Of a DNA stretch of 34,252 nucleotides, positions 1 through 11,281 are shown one piece after another. The notes beneath the pieces were generated by a model that saw only the letters and a list, made by a program, of their open reading frames with translations, did no database searches and had not been told where the DNA came from. The stretch's first letter is position 1. Each line of letters opens with the position of its first letter. This DNA comes from Acidimicrobiales bacterium (GTDB taxonomy: Bacteria; Actinomycetota; Acidimicrobiia; Acidimicrobiales; SZUA-35), in contig JAHDCV010000042.1 of NCBI GenBank assembly GCA_020629695.1, positions 1 through 34,252 of the forward strand, read 5' to 3'. Position numbers and translations under genes: made by a program.

Positions 1-1
1 T

Positions 2-61
2 GTTCCGTCGCAGCTGGCTGCTGTGCCCTCGCAGCTCGCCGCTGTGCCCTCGCAGTTCGAG
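2..61 (+). repeat. 21-bp tandem repeat, about three units
   Basis: GTGCCCTCGCAG occurs at 23-34 and again at 44-55. A diverged copy, GTTCCGTCGCAG, is at 2-13. The 21-bp period keeps frame and encodes VPSQLAA heptads. More units may lie left of the window. Confidence 0.75.
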
Positions 62-280
62 AAGGCCGTCGCCGACGCCCGGACCCAGATCGCCGGCATG
101 GCACCCGCCACCAAGGCCGACCTCGCTGCGGTCGAGACCAAGCTCGACGAGCTGGCGAAGAAGCCGGCCGCCAAGCCCGCGGCCCGCAAGGCCCCCGCCA
201 AGAAGGCGCCGGCCAAGGCCGCCGCCAAGCCGGCAGCGAAGAAGGCTCCGGCCAAGAAGGCGCCGGCCACGAAGGCCTGA
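2..280 (+). CDS. Lys/Ala/Pro-tailed protein, 5'-truncated (phasin- or histone-tail-like)
   Basis: The reading frame is open to the left edge, so the true start lies outside the window. The visible part begins with three 21-bp units encoding the heptad VPSQLAA (unit starts at 2, 23 and 44). A short helical segment with regularly spaced Lys, Asp and Glu follows, about residues 25-50. The end is a low-complexity tail of AAKPAAKKAPAKK-type repeats. Such tails occur on nucleoid-associated proteins and on PHA-granule phasins (PhaF type), where they bind nucleic acid; the short helix before the tail is phasin-like. Function is therefore inferred only from composition. The GTG at 23 is a possible internal start but lies inside the heptad repeat, so I prefer the truncated reading. 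Two hairpins follow the stop. Confidence 0.7.
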   Translation, partial: VPSQLAAVPSQLAAVPSQFEKAVADARTQIAGMAPATKADLAAVETKLDELAKKPAAKPAARKAPAKKAPAKAAAKPAAKKAPAKKAPATKA

Positions 281-334
281 TCCCGCTGGGCCCGCCGCGG
301 CGAGCCCGTCCACGAGTCGCCGTGAGGCGATCCG

Positions 335-363
335 CCCGACCGACCCTCCCCCTGTCGGTCGGG
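335..363. terminator. Hairpin, 10-bp stem
   Basis: CCCGACCGAC (335-344) pairs perfectly with GTCGGTCGGG (354-363) across a 9-nt C-rich loop. It lies 55 bp after the Lys/Ala-tail gene. No T-tract follows, so if it terminates it does so as an actinobacterial U-less hairpin. Confidence 0.5.
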
Positions 364-367
364 ACCC

Positions 368-398
368 TCGATGCCCGAACCTCCGGTTCGGGCATCGA
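368..398. terminator. Hairpin, perfect 14-bp stem with 3-nt loop
   Basis: TCGATGCCCGAACC (368-381) pairs perfectly with GGTTCGGGCATCGA (385-398) around a TCC loop. It sits 4 bp after the previous hairpin and 16 bp before the proposed tlyA -35. A U-less tandem terminator insulating tlyA is the simplest reading. Confidence 0.6.
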
Positions 399-413
399 CG
401 CGTTCCGCTGTGG

Positions 414-442
414 TTGTCGCTGACGCCGCGAGGCCGCAGGCT
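414..442 (+). promoter_or_regulatory. Promoter of tlyA–nadK, leaderless
   Basis: TTGTCG (414-419) and CAGGCT (437-442) are 17 bp apart. The ATG of tlyA follows the -10 by 7 nt, so transcription would start at or next to the start codon. This supports the start at 450 over the in-frame TTG at 414. Confidence 0.5.
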
Positions 443-449
443 GGCTGGG

Positions 450-1274
450 ATGGCACGCCGACGGCTGGATCTCGAACTCGTGCGCCGGGGGCTCGCCCCG
501 AGCCGGGAGGCCGCGAGGCGGCTCATCGACGAACGTGGCGTGCTCGTCGGTGGTGCGATCGCGATGAAGGCCGCCCGGCAGGTCGACGGAGCCGAGGCGA
601 TCGAGCTGATCGCGCCGCCGCCGCCGTTCGTCAGTCGTGCCGGGGGGAAGTTGGCCTCCGCGCTCGATCGGTTCGGGATCGACCCTGCAGGCGCCCGCTG
701 CCTCGACGCAGGATCATCGACCGGAGGCTTCACCGACTGCCTGCTCCAACGTGGCGCGGCCTCGGTGGTCGCCGTCGACGTCGGCACCCACCAGCTCCAC
801 GAGAAGCTGCGACGTGATCCGCGAGTCACCGTCCGGGAGCAGACCGACATCCGGAAGGTGACCGACGAACCACCGTTCGACCTCACGGTCACCGACGTGT
901 CGTTCATCTCCCTCACGAAGGTGATGGCCGCGCTCGTCGCCTTGACCGCAGAAGGCGCCGACCTCGCCGTTCTCGTCAAGCCACAGTTCGAGGCCGGCCG
1001 GGAGGAAGCGTCCCGGGGTCGTGGCGTCATCGCCGATCCGGCGATCTGGCGCCGCGTCCTCGATGAGGTGTCGGAGAGCGCGTCGGGGCGCGGGGCTGCC
1101 ATGCTGGACGTCATGGTCTCCTCGGTCCCCGGAACGAACGGCAACATCGAGTTCGTGATGCATCTCCGCCGGGGTGGCGTCGCACTGACGCCCGAGGCGG
1201 CGGCGACCCGGTTCGACGCCGTCGTCGACGAAGCGATCGTGGTCGCCGGTCTCGAGATCGAGGACCCGGCATGA
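450..1274 (+). CDS. tlyA: TlyA-family rRNA 2'-O-methyltransferase
   Basis: TlyA enzymes methylate ribose 2'-OH groups of C1409 in 16S rRNA and C1920 in 23S rRNA, and their loss gives capreomycin/viomycin resistance in mycobacteria. The 274-residue protein has an N-terminal S4 RNA-binding domain (about 1-60, with ELVRRGLAPSREAARRLI) and then the FtsJ-like Rossmann methyltransferase. Visible motifs are SRAGGKL (with the likely catalytic Lys), the SAM-binding LDAGSSTGGFTD, TDVSFISL and LVKPQFE. I start at ATG 450 because MARRRLDLELVRRGL matches the usual N terminus and a -10 lies 7 nt upstream; an in-frame TTG at 414 would add 12 residues. It overlaps nadK by ATGA, an order also seen in M. tuberculosis. 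Confidence 0.96.
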   Translation: MARRRLDLELVRRGLAPSREAARRLIDERGVLVGGAIAMKAARQVDGAEAIELIAPPPPFVSRAGGKLASALDRFGIDPAGARCLDAGSSTGGFTDCLLQRGAASVVAVDVGTHQLHEKLRRDPRVTVREQTDIRKVTDEPPFDLTVTDVSFISLTKVMAALVALTAEGADLAVLVKPQFEAGREEASRGRGVIADPAIWRRVLDEVSESASGRGAAMLDVMVSSVPGTNGNIEFVMHLRRGGVALTPEAAATRFDAVVDEAIVVAGLEIEDPA

Positions 1275-2140
1275 GCATCCTCGGTATCACGGTCCATCAC
1301 CATCGACCCGAAGTGGTCGAGCTCGCGAACCAGGCCATCGCCTGGGCATCGGACCGAGACGTCGGGGTCCGCCTCCCCGAGACCGATGCCGCCCTGATCG
1401 GGCGCCCGGATCTCGGCGTGGCCGAGGCCGATCTCGCCGTGCACGGCGGCCGCGTGCTCGACGGATGCCTGTCGTTGGGAGGTGACGGCACGATGCTGCG
1501 TACCTCGGCCCTGGTGGCCCGCCATGGTGTACCGGTGCTCGGTGTCAACGCGGGGCAGCTCGGCTATCTGACCGAGGTCGAACCCGAGAGGCTGCTGGAG
1601 ACCCTCACCGCATGGCACGGCGGAGAGCTCTCGATCGAGGAGCGGATGCTCGTCGACGTGTCGGTGCGTTGCGGCGACGGGTCGGCGCGACATCTCGGCC
1701 TCGCGCTCAACGAAGCGGTGGTCGAACGGGGTGAGTCGGGTCGGACGGTCCGGTTGTCGGTCGACATCGACGATCAGTTCTCGCCGACCTATCTCGCCGA
1801 CGGACTGATCATCGCGACGCCGACCGGGTCGACCGCCTACTCGATGTCGGCGGGTGGTCCGGTCGTCGCTCCCGACTTCGCCGCACTGTTGTTGACCCCG
1901 GTCGCGGCCCACTCGGTGTTCGACCGGACCCTGGTGCTCAAGCCGGACACGACGGTGGGGGTGCGGGTCGAGGGGTATCGAGGTGCGGTGGTGACGATCG
2001 ACGGCGTCCCGGTCGGATCGGCCGCCCCCGGCGACACGGTGATCTGTCGCCGAGCGGACGAGCGGGCCCGGTTCGTGGTCGACGGGCCGCGCAACTTCTT
2101 CTCGGTCCTCCAGACCAAGTTCGGTCTCGGCGATCGCTGA
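1271..2140 (+). CDS. nadK: NAD kinase
   Basis: This cytoplasmic enzyme phosphorylates NAD to NADP, using ATP or polyphosphate in actinobacteria. Hallmarks are the GGDG motif at residues 70-73 (SLGGDGTMLR), VNAGQLGYLTE shortly after it, the conserved NE in the ALNEAVVERG segment, and the DGLIIATPTGSTAYSMSAGG block that binds nucleotide. At 289 residues it is normal length. The ATG overlaps the tlyA stop (ATGA), so the two are translationally coupled. The tlyA–nadK–recN order is conserved in actinobacteria. I see nothing unusual in it. Confidence 0.97.
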   Translation: MSILGITVHHHRPEVVELANQAIAWASDRDVGVRLPETDAALIGRPDLGVAEADLAVHGGRVLDGCLSLGGDGTMLRTSALVARHGVPVLGVNAGQLGYLTEVEPERLLETLTAWHGGELSIEERMLVDVSVRCGDGSARHLGLALNEAVVERGESGRTVRLSVDIDDQFSPTYLADGLIIATPTGSTAYSMSAGGPVVAPDFAALLLTPVAAHSVFDRTLVLKPDTTVGVRVEGYRGAVVTIDGVPVGSAAPGDTVICRRADERARFVVDGPRNFFSVLQTKFGLGDR

Positions 2141-2162
2141 TCCCGCTGTCGGCGCGTGTCGC

Positions 2163-2168
2163 TAGGTT
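2163..2168 (+). promoter_or_regulatory. Possible -10 (TAGGTT) for recN
   Basis: TAGGTT lies in the 115-bp gap before recN and would give a leader of roughly 80 nt. No good -35 is visible. recN has its own purine-rich ribosome site (GGACGGAG) just before ATG 2256, consistent with a leadered mRNA. Confidence 0.3.
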
Positions 2169-2255
2169 GACGGCGCTGTTGCGGAGCCCGCTCCGCCGCT
2201 CGCTCCCTGACCGGTCACGCCAGGACCGGTCCGACCACAACGGACGGAGCATTCC

Positions 2256-3851
2256 ATGCTTCATGAACTCGCCGTGTCGAATCTCGGCGTCATCGAACAA
2301 CTGACTCTCCGACTGCCCGGCGGCATGATCGCGCTGACGGGTGAGACCGGCGCCGGCAAGACCCTGATCGTCGACGCGATCAGCCTGCTGATCGGAGGTC
2401 GGGCCGATCCGGGCCTCGTGCGGCCGGGTGCGGACGAGGCCACCGTCGACGGTCGGTTCGATCTGGCCGGTGAGGAGATCGTGTTGACCCGGGTGGTGGC
2501 CGCCGAGGGTCGATCCCGTGCGTATGTCGATGGACGGCCGGTCACCGCTGGTCGCCTCGCCGAGCTCGGGGCGCAGTTGGTCGATCTCCACGGGCAGCAC
2601 ACGCATCAGTCGTTGCTCGGCGTCGAAGCCCAACGCGACGCCCTCGACGCCTTCGGCAAGATCGATTCGTCGCCGGTCGACGACGCCCGCGCCGCACTGC
2701 GTGCGATCGATGCGGATCTCGCCGAGCTCGGCGGTGACGAGCGATCCCGGGCTCGCGAGATCGACCTGTTGCAGTATCAGGTCGACGAGCTCGACGAGGC
2801 GAATGTCGAGTCGCCGGACGAGGATGTCGAGCTCCAGCAGCGGGAGGAGGATCTCGCGGGTGCGGTCGACCATCAGGAGCTCGGCGCTCGTGTCGTCACG
2901 ACGCTGTTCGACGACGGATCGCCACGCGATGTCGTCGCCGAACTCGCTGCCTCCCTCGCCGACACCCGGATCTTCGCTCCGGTCGTGGAGCGGTTGGCGG
3001 CGGCACTCGCCGAGCTCGATGAGGCGGCGGATCTCGCTCGATCCCTCACCGAGGACATCGAGCCGGATCCCGAGGCGCTCGACAACGTCCAGGCCCGACG
3101 GCGGCAGCTCCGCGAGTTGTGTCGGAAGTACGGCGAGGACCTCGGCGAGGTCATGGCGGAGCACGCCCGCCTCGTGGGCGAGCTCGACGCACTGCTCGGC
3201 CACGATGCACGCGCCGCGGAACTGGACGCCGCACGGAGCGAGGCCGCCGATGTCCTCGCCGCGACCCGAGCCGTGCTGCGGGGTGAGCGTGCCGACGCGG
3301 CGCCGTCGCTCGCCTCCGCCATCGAGGCGTTCCTGCCCGAACTCGCGATGCCTCACGCCACCATCGGCATCGATGTCGACGGCGACGCCGGCGAAGAGGT
3401 GGTCTTCAAGCTCTCGGCCAATCCGGGGTCGCCGTTGCAGGCTCTGAGCAAAGTCGCTTCAGGCGGTGAGCTGGCACGAACGATGCTGGCGCTGCGGAGT
3501 GTGTTGTCCGAGGCGCCGCCGATCCTCGTGTTCGACGAGGTCGATGCCGGCATCGGTGGTCAAGCCGGCATCGCCGTCGGCCGGGCACTCGCGAAGCTCG
3601 GCGATCGGCACCAGATCCTCGTCGTGACCCACCTCGCCCAGGTCGCGGCGTTCGCCGACGCCCATCTGGCCGTGGTGAAGCGACAGGGGGAGGACGACAC
3701 CGTGTCGGAAGCCGTGCTGCTTCCGGAAGAGGGACGATCCGCCGAATTGGCACGGATGCTGTCGGGGCAACCGGAATCGTCGACGGCACGCTCACATGCA
3801 GACGAGCTGCTGGCGGAAGCCGCGGCATTGAGAGCGCAGGTTCGGACCTGA
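2256..3851 (+). CDS. recN: DNA repair protein RecN (SMC-like ATPase)
   Basis: RecN is an SMC-family ATPase that acts early in double-strand-break repair. The 531-residue protein has the Walker A GETGAGKT at residues 29-36, a long Ala/Glu/Leu-rich coiled-coil middle (about 150-350), then the ABC signature KVASGGELART and Walker B ILVFDEVDAGIGG, with the H-loop region VVTHLAQVAAFAD. It is slightly shorter than the roughly 550-590 residues common in the family, mostly in the coiled coil. A purine-rich ribosome site precedes the ATG. It follows nadK, as in mycobacteria. Antisense frames here are open only because of the high GC. Confidence 0.96.
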   Translation: MLHELAVSNLGVIEQLTLRLPGGMIALTGETGAGKTLIVDAISLLIGGRADPGLVRPGADEATVDGRFDLAGEEIVLTRVVAAEGRSRAYVDGRPVTAGRLAELGAQLVDLHGQHTHQSLLGVEAQRDALDAFGKIDSSPVDDARAALRAIDADLAELGGDERSRAREIDLLQYQVDELDEANVESPDEDVELQQREEDLAGAVDHQELGARVVTTLFDDGSPRDVVAELAASLADTRIFAPVVERLAAALAELDEAADLARSLTEDIEPDPEALDNVQARRRQLRELCRKYGEDLGEVMAEHARLVGELDALLGHDARAAELDAARSEAADVLAATRAVLRGERADAAPSLASAIEAFLPELAMPHATIGIDVDGDAGEEVVFKLSANPGSPLQALSKVASGGELARTMLALRSVLSEAPPILVFDEVDAGIGGQAGIAVGRALAKLGDRHQILVVTHLAQVAAFADAHLAVVKRQGEDDTVSEAVLLPEEGRSAELARMLSGQPESSTARSHADELLAEAAALRAQVRT

Positions 3852-3880
3852 CCTGCGGAACCGGCTGAGAGGACCTGCGC

Positions 3881-4486
3881 ATGAGCCGAACCCGACTGGT
3901 ACTGATCCGACATGGACAGACCGAGTGGAGCCGGACCGGGCAGCACACCGGCCGGACCGACATCGAGCTCACCGACCACGGTCGGTCCGAGGCCGAGCTG
4001 GCTCGCCGCACGCTCGTCGGGTGGGATCTCGCCCGTGTCGTGAGTTCCCCACTGCGGCGGGCGCACGAGACCGCCGAGATCGTCGGCCTGGCCCCCGAGA
4101 TCGAGATCGACCCCGATCTCCAGGAGTGGGACTACGGCGAGTGGGAGGGCACCAAGACCCTCGACAACCGCGAGACCGATCCCGAGTGGTCGATCTGGAC
4201 CACCGGCATCGCCGACGGCGAGACGGTGGATGAGGTCGGCGCCCGTGCCGATCGTGTGATCGCCCGGTGGAGCGAGGCCGTGCCCGATGGCGACGTCGCC
4301 GTGTTCGCCCATGGGCACTATCTGGCGATCCTGATCGCTCGATGGTGCGGCCTCCCGGCCATCGAAGGCCGCCGATTCAAACTCGACACCGCAACGGTGA
4401 GCCTCGTCGATCACCACCGCGAGCTGCGTGTGCTGCGGACGTTGAATCATCGCTGTGGCGATGTGTTGGTGGCGCCCGGGCGCTGA
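3881..4486 (+). CDS. Histidine phosphatase (phosphoglycerate mutase-like) family protein
   Basis: The 201-residue protein has the family signature LIRHGQTEW at residues 8-16, with the phosphorylated His at 11, and the partner Arg in SSPLRRAHETAEI. The acid/base Glu is likely in LQEWDYGEWEG, and the second His lies in VFAHGHYLAIL. These enzymes form a phosphohistidine intermediate. Substrates range from phosphosugars to alpha-ribazole phosphate and cannot be read from the sequence. It starts 29 nt after recN with a GAGAGGA ribosome site, so it is probably in the same transcript. It converges with the AcpH-like gene 47 bp downstream. Confidence 0.9.
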   Translation: MSRTRLVLIRHGQTEWSRTGQHTGRTDIELTDHGRSEAELARRTLVGWDLARVVSSPLRRAHETAEIVGLAPEIEIDPDLQEWDYGEWEGTKTLDNRETDPEWSIWTTGIADGETVDEVGARADRVIARWSEAVPDGDVAVFAHGHYLAILIARWCGLPAIEGRRFKLDTATVSLVDHHRELRVLRTLNHRCGDVLVAPGR

Positions 4487-4497
4487 CGCCCGATCGT

Positions 4498-4516
4498 GCC
4501 GCCATCAGCCGGCGGC
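4498..4516. terminator. Weak hairpin in convergent gap
   Basis: GCCGCC (4498-4503) and GGCGGC (4511-4516) flank a 7-nt loop between two convergent genes. There is no T-tract on either strand. It is a candidate bidirectional terminator only. Confidence 0.3.
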
Positions 4517-4533
4517 GTTCCCTGCGCCGCAGA

Positions 4534-5162
4534 TCAGAGCCCCTCGAGAACCGCCAGGACGACGTTGTCGGCCGCAGCATCGACCTCGTCAGCGACCCCC
4601 TCGAGCACGTCGCTCACGATGGCCCGATCACCCTCGGCGAACGCCAGGCGGGGACGCCGGGCGCAGATCCGCTCGAGGCGGGCCGCCACCAGGTCGGCGT
4701 CCATGCCGTCGCGGGGTCGGGCGTGACCGACGATCCGGTCGAGCTGACCGCTCCATCGTTGCTCGGTACCGGCCGCGGCCATGCTCTCGACCGCGACTCG
4801 GTGGGTCTCGAGCGCTCGGAGTGCGTCGTCGGCGGCGGCGCCGAGGTGCTCGTCCGATTCGAGGGCGCCGTCGAGGAGCAGTTCGATGCCGACGTGCGCA
4901 GCGGCGCGGGACGGTCCCCGACCGACGCCACGGTCTCGCAGCGCCGACCCGATCGAGGCCTGGAGGTCGAGGAACCAGCCGAGACCATGGAAGACCGCGT
5001 CGGTGCGATGATGCAGCCGGATTCCCGCGTCGAGTGCGTCGACGCCGCTCGGCTCCGTCAGTCGGCAACGCACCGGTGACGCGAGATCCGGCAGGGCCGC
5101 GCCGAGCAGATACGGCGCCTCGTCCCGAACGGCGCGGGCCACGGCCATGTGGGCGAGCAGGT

Positions 5163-5166
<4 letters not shown>
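4534..5166 (-). CDS. AcpH/DUF479-like protein (putative ACP phosphodiesterase relative)
   Basis: The 210-residue protein starts at a GTG (5166-5164) overlapping the upstream gene's stop as GTGA. Its N terminus VNLLAHMAVA and the segments GIRLHHRTDAV and ARRPRLAFAEGD match in order the MNFLAH, GIxxHRRID and ASRRPRL landmarks of E. coli AcpH (acyl-carrier-protein phosphodiesterase). AcpH removes the 4'-phosphopantetheine arm from ACP through an HD-like metal site. Overall similarity looks distant, and this protein carries extra sequence around PDLASPVRCRLTEP, so ACP hydrolysis is unproven. The same frame stays open far upstream through the serine hydrolase gene, but that part is a shadow. Confidence 0.75.
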
Positions 5167-8875
<3,709 letters not shown>

Positions 8876-8879
<4 letters not shown>

Positions 8880-9388
8880 GCGCAGTCCATCTCGCCCGCC
8901 GGTTCGTCGGATCACTCCGGCCGGGACCGCCCCCGGCCGACGACATCGAGTGGCTGGCGTCGTTCACCACCGCGTCCGAGCGGACACTGTTCGAACGGAT
9001 GTCGAACCCCGACCAACGCCACGCACTCGAGGTCGCCCGTGCCGTGGGCCAGGCGCTGCCGGACGCCGAACGCGAGGTCTTGGTCGCCGCCGTGTTCCAC
9101 GACGTGGGCAAGGTCGTGTGCGGCTATCGAACGCCGGCTCGCGTGATCGCCACCCTCGTCTGGGCGGTCGTCCCCCACGACCGGGCGGCAGCGATGGCGG
9201 AAGGCCGGGGACCGCTGCGGCGCATGGGTCAGTACCGCCGCCACCCGGAACTGGGGGAGGAGCTCCTCCTCGCCGCCGATGCCCCGGAAATGGCGGCCCG
9301 ATGGGCCGCCGACCACCACCGTCCCGCCGACGAGTGGCGCGTCCCCACCGCCATCGGAGCGGTCCTGAAGGCGTGTGACGACGACTGA
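8876..9388 (+). CDS. Small HD-domain protein
   Basis: The 170-residue protein has an HD metal-binding motif in AAVFHDVGKVVCGY (His75-Asp76), an earlier His in QRHALEVARAV (49) and later histidines in YRRHPELGEELL and AADHHRPADEW. This order fits HD phosphohydrolases. The N-terminal 30 residues are Pro-rich, and the middle contains hydrophobic RVIATLVWAVV. The substrate is unknown; nucleotide or cyclic-dinucleotide hydrolysis are family possibilities. It overlaps the Nudix gene by GTGA, so a shared role in nucleotide clean-up is plausible but inferred. M. tuberculosis has xerD at this place instead. Confidence 0.85.
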
Positions 9389-9489
9389 GCGACGCCGTCG
9401 TCGATCCGTCGATTGATGACGACGACGGGGCGTTCCCGTGACGCCAGATGAAATCGGCCCCAAGTCCGGCCAAACGCTGCATGGTCGAA

Positions 9490-9495
9490 TAGCAT
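9490..9495 (+). promoter_or_regulatory. Possible -10 (TAGCAT) for the Liv binding-protein gene
   Basis: TAGCAT is the best TAnnnT hexamer in the 168-bp gap before the binding-protein gene and would give a leader of about 55 nt. A strong ribosome site (GGGGAG, 9545-9550) lies 6 nt before ATG 9557, consistent with a leadered, highly translated mRNA. No clear -35 is seen. Confidence 0.3.
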
Positions 9496-9556
9496 CATTC
9501 CGCTTGCGCACGGTCCCGCGCGCTTGCCTTCTACCGAATCCATTGGGGAGAGACAG

Positions 9557-10870
9557 ATGAGCAACAAGCTCTTGAAGCTCCTGTCGATGCTGTTCGCCGT
9601 GGCGCTTGTCGCCGCAGCGTGTGGCAGCGACAGCGAGACGACCGACGATGCCGACACCGGCGACAGTGGCGAAGCCGCTGCCGCCTCCTCGACCGAGGAA
9701 GCGGCCCCGACTTGCGAAGGCGAGTCGGATGGCGTGCTTCAGCTCGGCGGCCTCCTGCCGGAGACCGGGAACCTCGCGTTCCTCGGCCCGCCCGAGTTCG
9801 CTGGTGCCGAACTGGCCGTGCAGGACATCAACGCCGCTGGCGGCGTGAACGGCGCCGACGTCGTGTGGTCGCCCGGTGACTCGTCCGACAACGGCGACGT
9901 CGCCAACGCGACCGTCGACCGTCACCTGGCCGACGGTGTCGACGCCGTGATCGGTGCCGCCTCGTCCGGCGTGTCGTTCACCGTCATCGACAAGCTCGTC
10001 GAGAACTGCAAGATCCACTTCTCGCCGGCCAACACCTCGCCTGACTTCACCGACTACGCCGAAGACGACCTGTACTTCCGTACGGCTCCCTCCGACGTGC
10101 TCCAGGGCAAGGTGCTCTCCGACCTCATCATCGAGGAAGGCTCCACCACGGTCGGCCTGATGGCCCTCCAGGATCCGTACGGCGAGGGTCTGCTCAACTT
10201 CACGAAGCTGCCGCTCGAAGAGGCCGGTGCCGAGGTCGTCGTCGACTTCGTCTACGACCCGGGCGCACAGAACTTCGACGCTGAGGTCGACCAGATGGTC
10301 TCCGCCGATCCCGAGGCCATCGTGGTCATCGGCTTCGACGAGACCTCGCAGATCCTGACGGGTCTCTTCGAGGCCGGGTTCACCCCCGACACCAAGAAGA
10401 TCTACCTCGTCGACGGCAACATCGGGAACGCCCTGGGCGAGAAGTTCGAGGGTGGCGCACTGTCCGGTATCGCCGGCACGCTCCCGACGGCTCCGTTCGA
10501 CCAGAGCTTCGCCGACCGCCTCCTCGAGGTCGACGGCGACCTGATCGACTTCTCGTACGGTCCCGAGACCTACGACGCCATCGTCATCGTGGCCCTCGCC
10601 GCGCAGATGGCTGGCTCGGACAACCCGGCCGAGATCGCCGCCAAGATCAACGGTGTGACCCGCGACGGTGAGAAGTGCACGAGCTTCGCCGACTGCAAGG
10701 CCATCATCGAGGCCGGCGGCGACCCCGACTACGACGGTCCGTCCGGCCCGCAGGCCTTCGGCCCCGCCGGTGAGCCCACCGAGGCGTCGTTCGCCATCCT
10801 TCGCTACGGCGACGGCACGAGCTCCATCGACGACTCGCTCACCGAGTACAAGTTCGCCAGCATCGGCTGA
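9557..10870 (+). CDS. livK: Branched-chain amino acid ABC transporter substrate-binding lipoprotein
   Basis: The 437-residue protein has a lipoprotein signal peptide ending in the lipobox VAAAC (Cys22), then a Thr/Asp/Glu-rich linker to about residue 55. The periplasmic-binding-protein type I fold follows: LGGLLPETGNLAFLGPPEF, AGAELAVQDINAAGGVNG, and the ligand-contact segment GAASSGVSFTVIDKLV. A probable disulfide lies near the C terminus (KCTSFADCKAII). It should bind Leu/Ile/Val or another amino acid or amide outside the membrane and deliver it to LivHMGF, encoded convergently just downstream. I start at ATG 9557 for the ribosome site and signal peptide. Codon choice is strongly C-ending, suggesting high expression. 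The exact ligand is unknown. Confidence 0.94.
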   Translation: MSNKLLKLLSMLFAVALVAAACGSDSETTDDADTGDSGEAAAASSTEEAAPTCEGESDGVLQLGGLLPETGNLAFLGPPEFAGAELAVQDINAAGGVNGADVVWSPGDSSDNGDVANATVDRHLADGVDAVIGAASSGVSFTVIDKLVENCKIHFSPANTSPDFTDYAEDDLYFRTAPSDVLQGKVLSDLIIEEGSTTVGLMALQDPYGEGLLNFTKLPLEEAGAEVVVDFVYDPGAQNFDAEVDQMVSADPEAIVVIGFDETSQILTGLFEAGFTPDTKKIYLVDGNIGNALGEKFEGGALSGIAGTLPTAPFDQSFADRLLEVDGDLIDFSYGPETYDAIVIVALAAQMAGSDNPAEIAAKINGVTRDGEKCTSFADCKAIIEAGGDPDYDGPSGPQAFGPAGEPTEASFAILRYGDGTSSIDDSLTEYKFASIG

Positions 10871-10878
10871 TGAACTGA

Positions 10879-10900
10879 TCAGCCGGCACGAGCCGGCTGA
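10879..10900. repeat. Hairpin just after the binding-protein gene
   Basis: TCAGCCGGC (10879-10887) pairs with GCCGGCTGA (10892-10900) around an ACGA tetraloop, 9 bp after the stop. It precedes the main terminator and could protect the mRNA 3' end or help termination. Confidence 0.6.
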
Positions 10901-10909
10901 GTTCTGACA

Positions 10910-10945
10910 AGGGTCGGCCCTTCGGGGCCGGCCCTTCGTCGTTTT
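10910..10945 (+). terminator. Rho-independent terminator of livK
   Basis: AGGGTCGGCCC (10910-10920) pairs with GGGCCGGCCCT (10925-10935), with one G·U, around a UUCG tetraloop. The run TCGTCGTTTT follows. This is the best classical terminator in the window. Confidence 0.85.
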
Positions 10946-11281
10946 GCACTCAACCGCCCCCGCCCGAAATCGATCGGGTCGGCCAGCTCCAGACCTGGCC
11001 CGAGCGATCGGGAATCACCTGCTCTGGTCTGTTCGATCGAAGCGCGCGGGACGGGGCGGTCTGGCGATCGCCTTCGCCGACTCGACGAGGCGTCCGAGGT
11101 CGACGCCTGTGGCGGTCGACCATGCAGACGGCAGGCGCGGCCATGATCGAACCGCGAGCACGTCACATCGTGCTCGTGCGGCCGATTCTCGATCGAATGA
11201 TCCAGCCGTGACCGCGCTCGATCGATCCGACCAGCGCTGAGCCCGGACGGTTCGATCAGTCTCGGGGTGGGTGGTGGGTGG
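10946..11281. other. Gene-free convergent interval between livK and livF, with hairpins
   Basis: This 336-bp stretch has no credible gene. Short frames through it lack start context and family similarity. It is rich in CGATCG/GATCG words and contains at least two hairpins: 11098-11121 (GGTCGAC and GCC paired with GGC and GTCGACC, one bulged G) and 11155-11176 (CGAGCACG/CGTGCTCG, 6-nt loop). It could be the 3' untranslated region of livF or hold a small RNA. No promoter is clear. Confidence 0.5.

Noticed and set aside
1938-3356. Long antisense open frame (472 codons) opposite nadK and recN
   Set aside because: It has no family motifs, its Arg/Asp/Gly-rich composition mirrors recN codons, and both sense genes are unmistakable.
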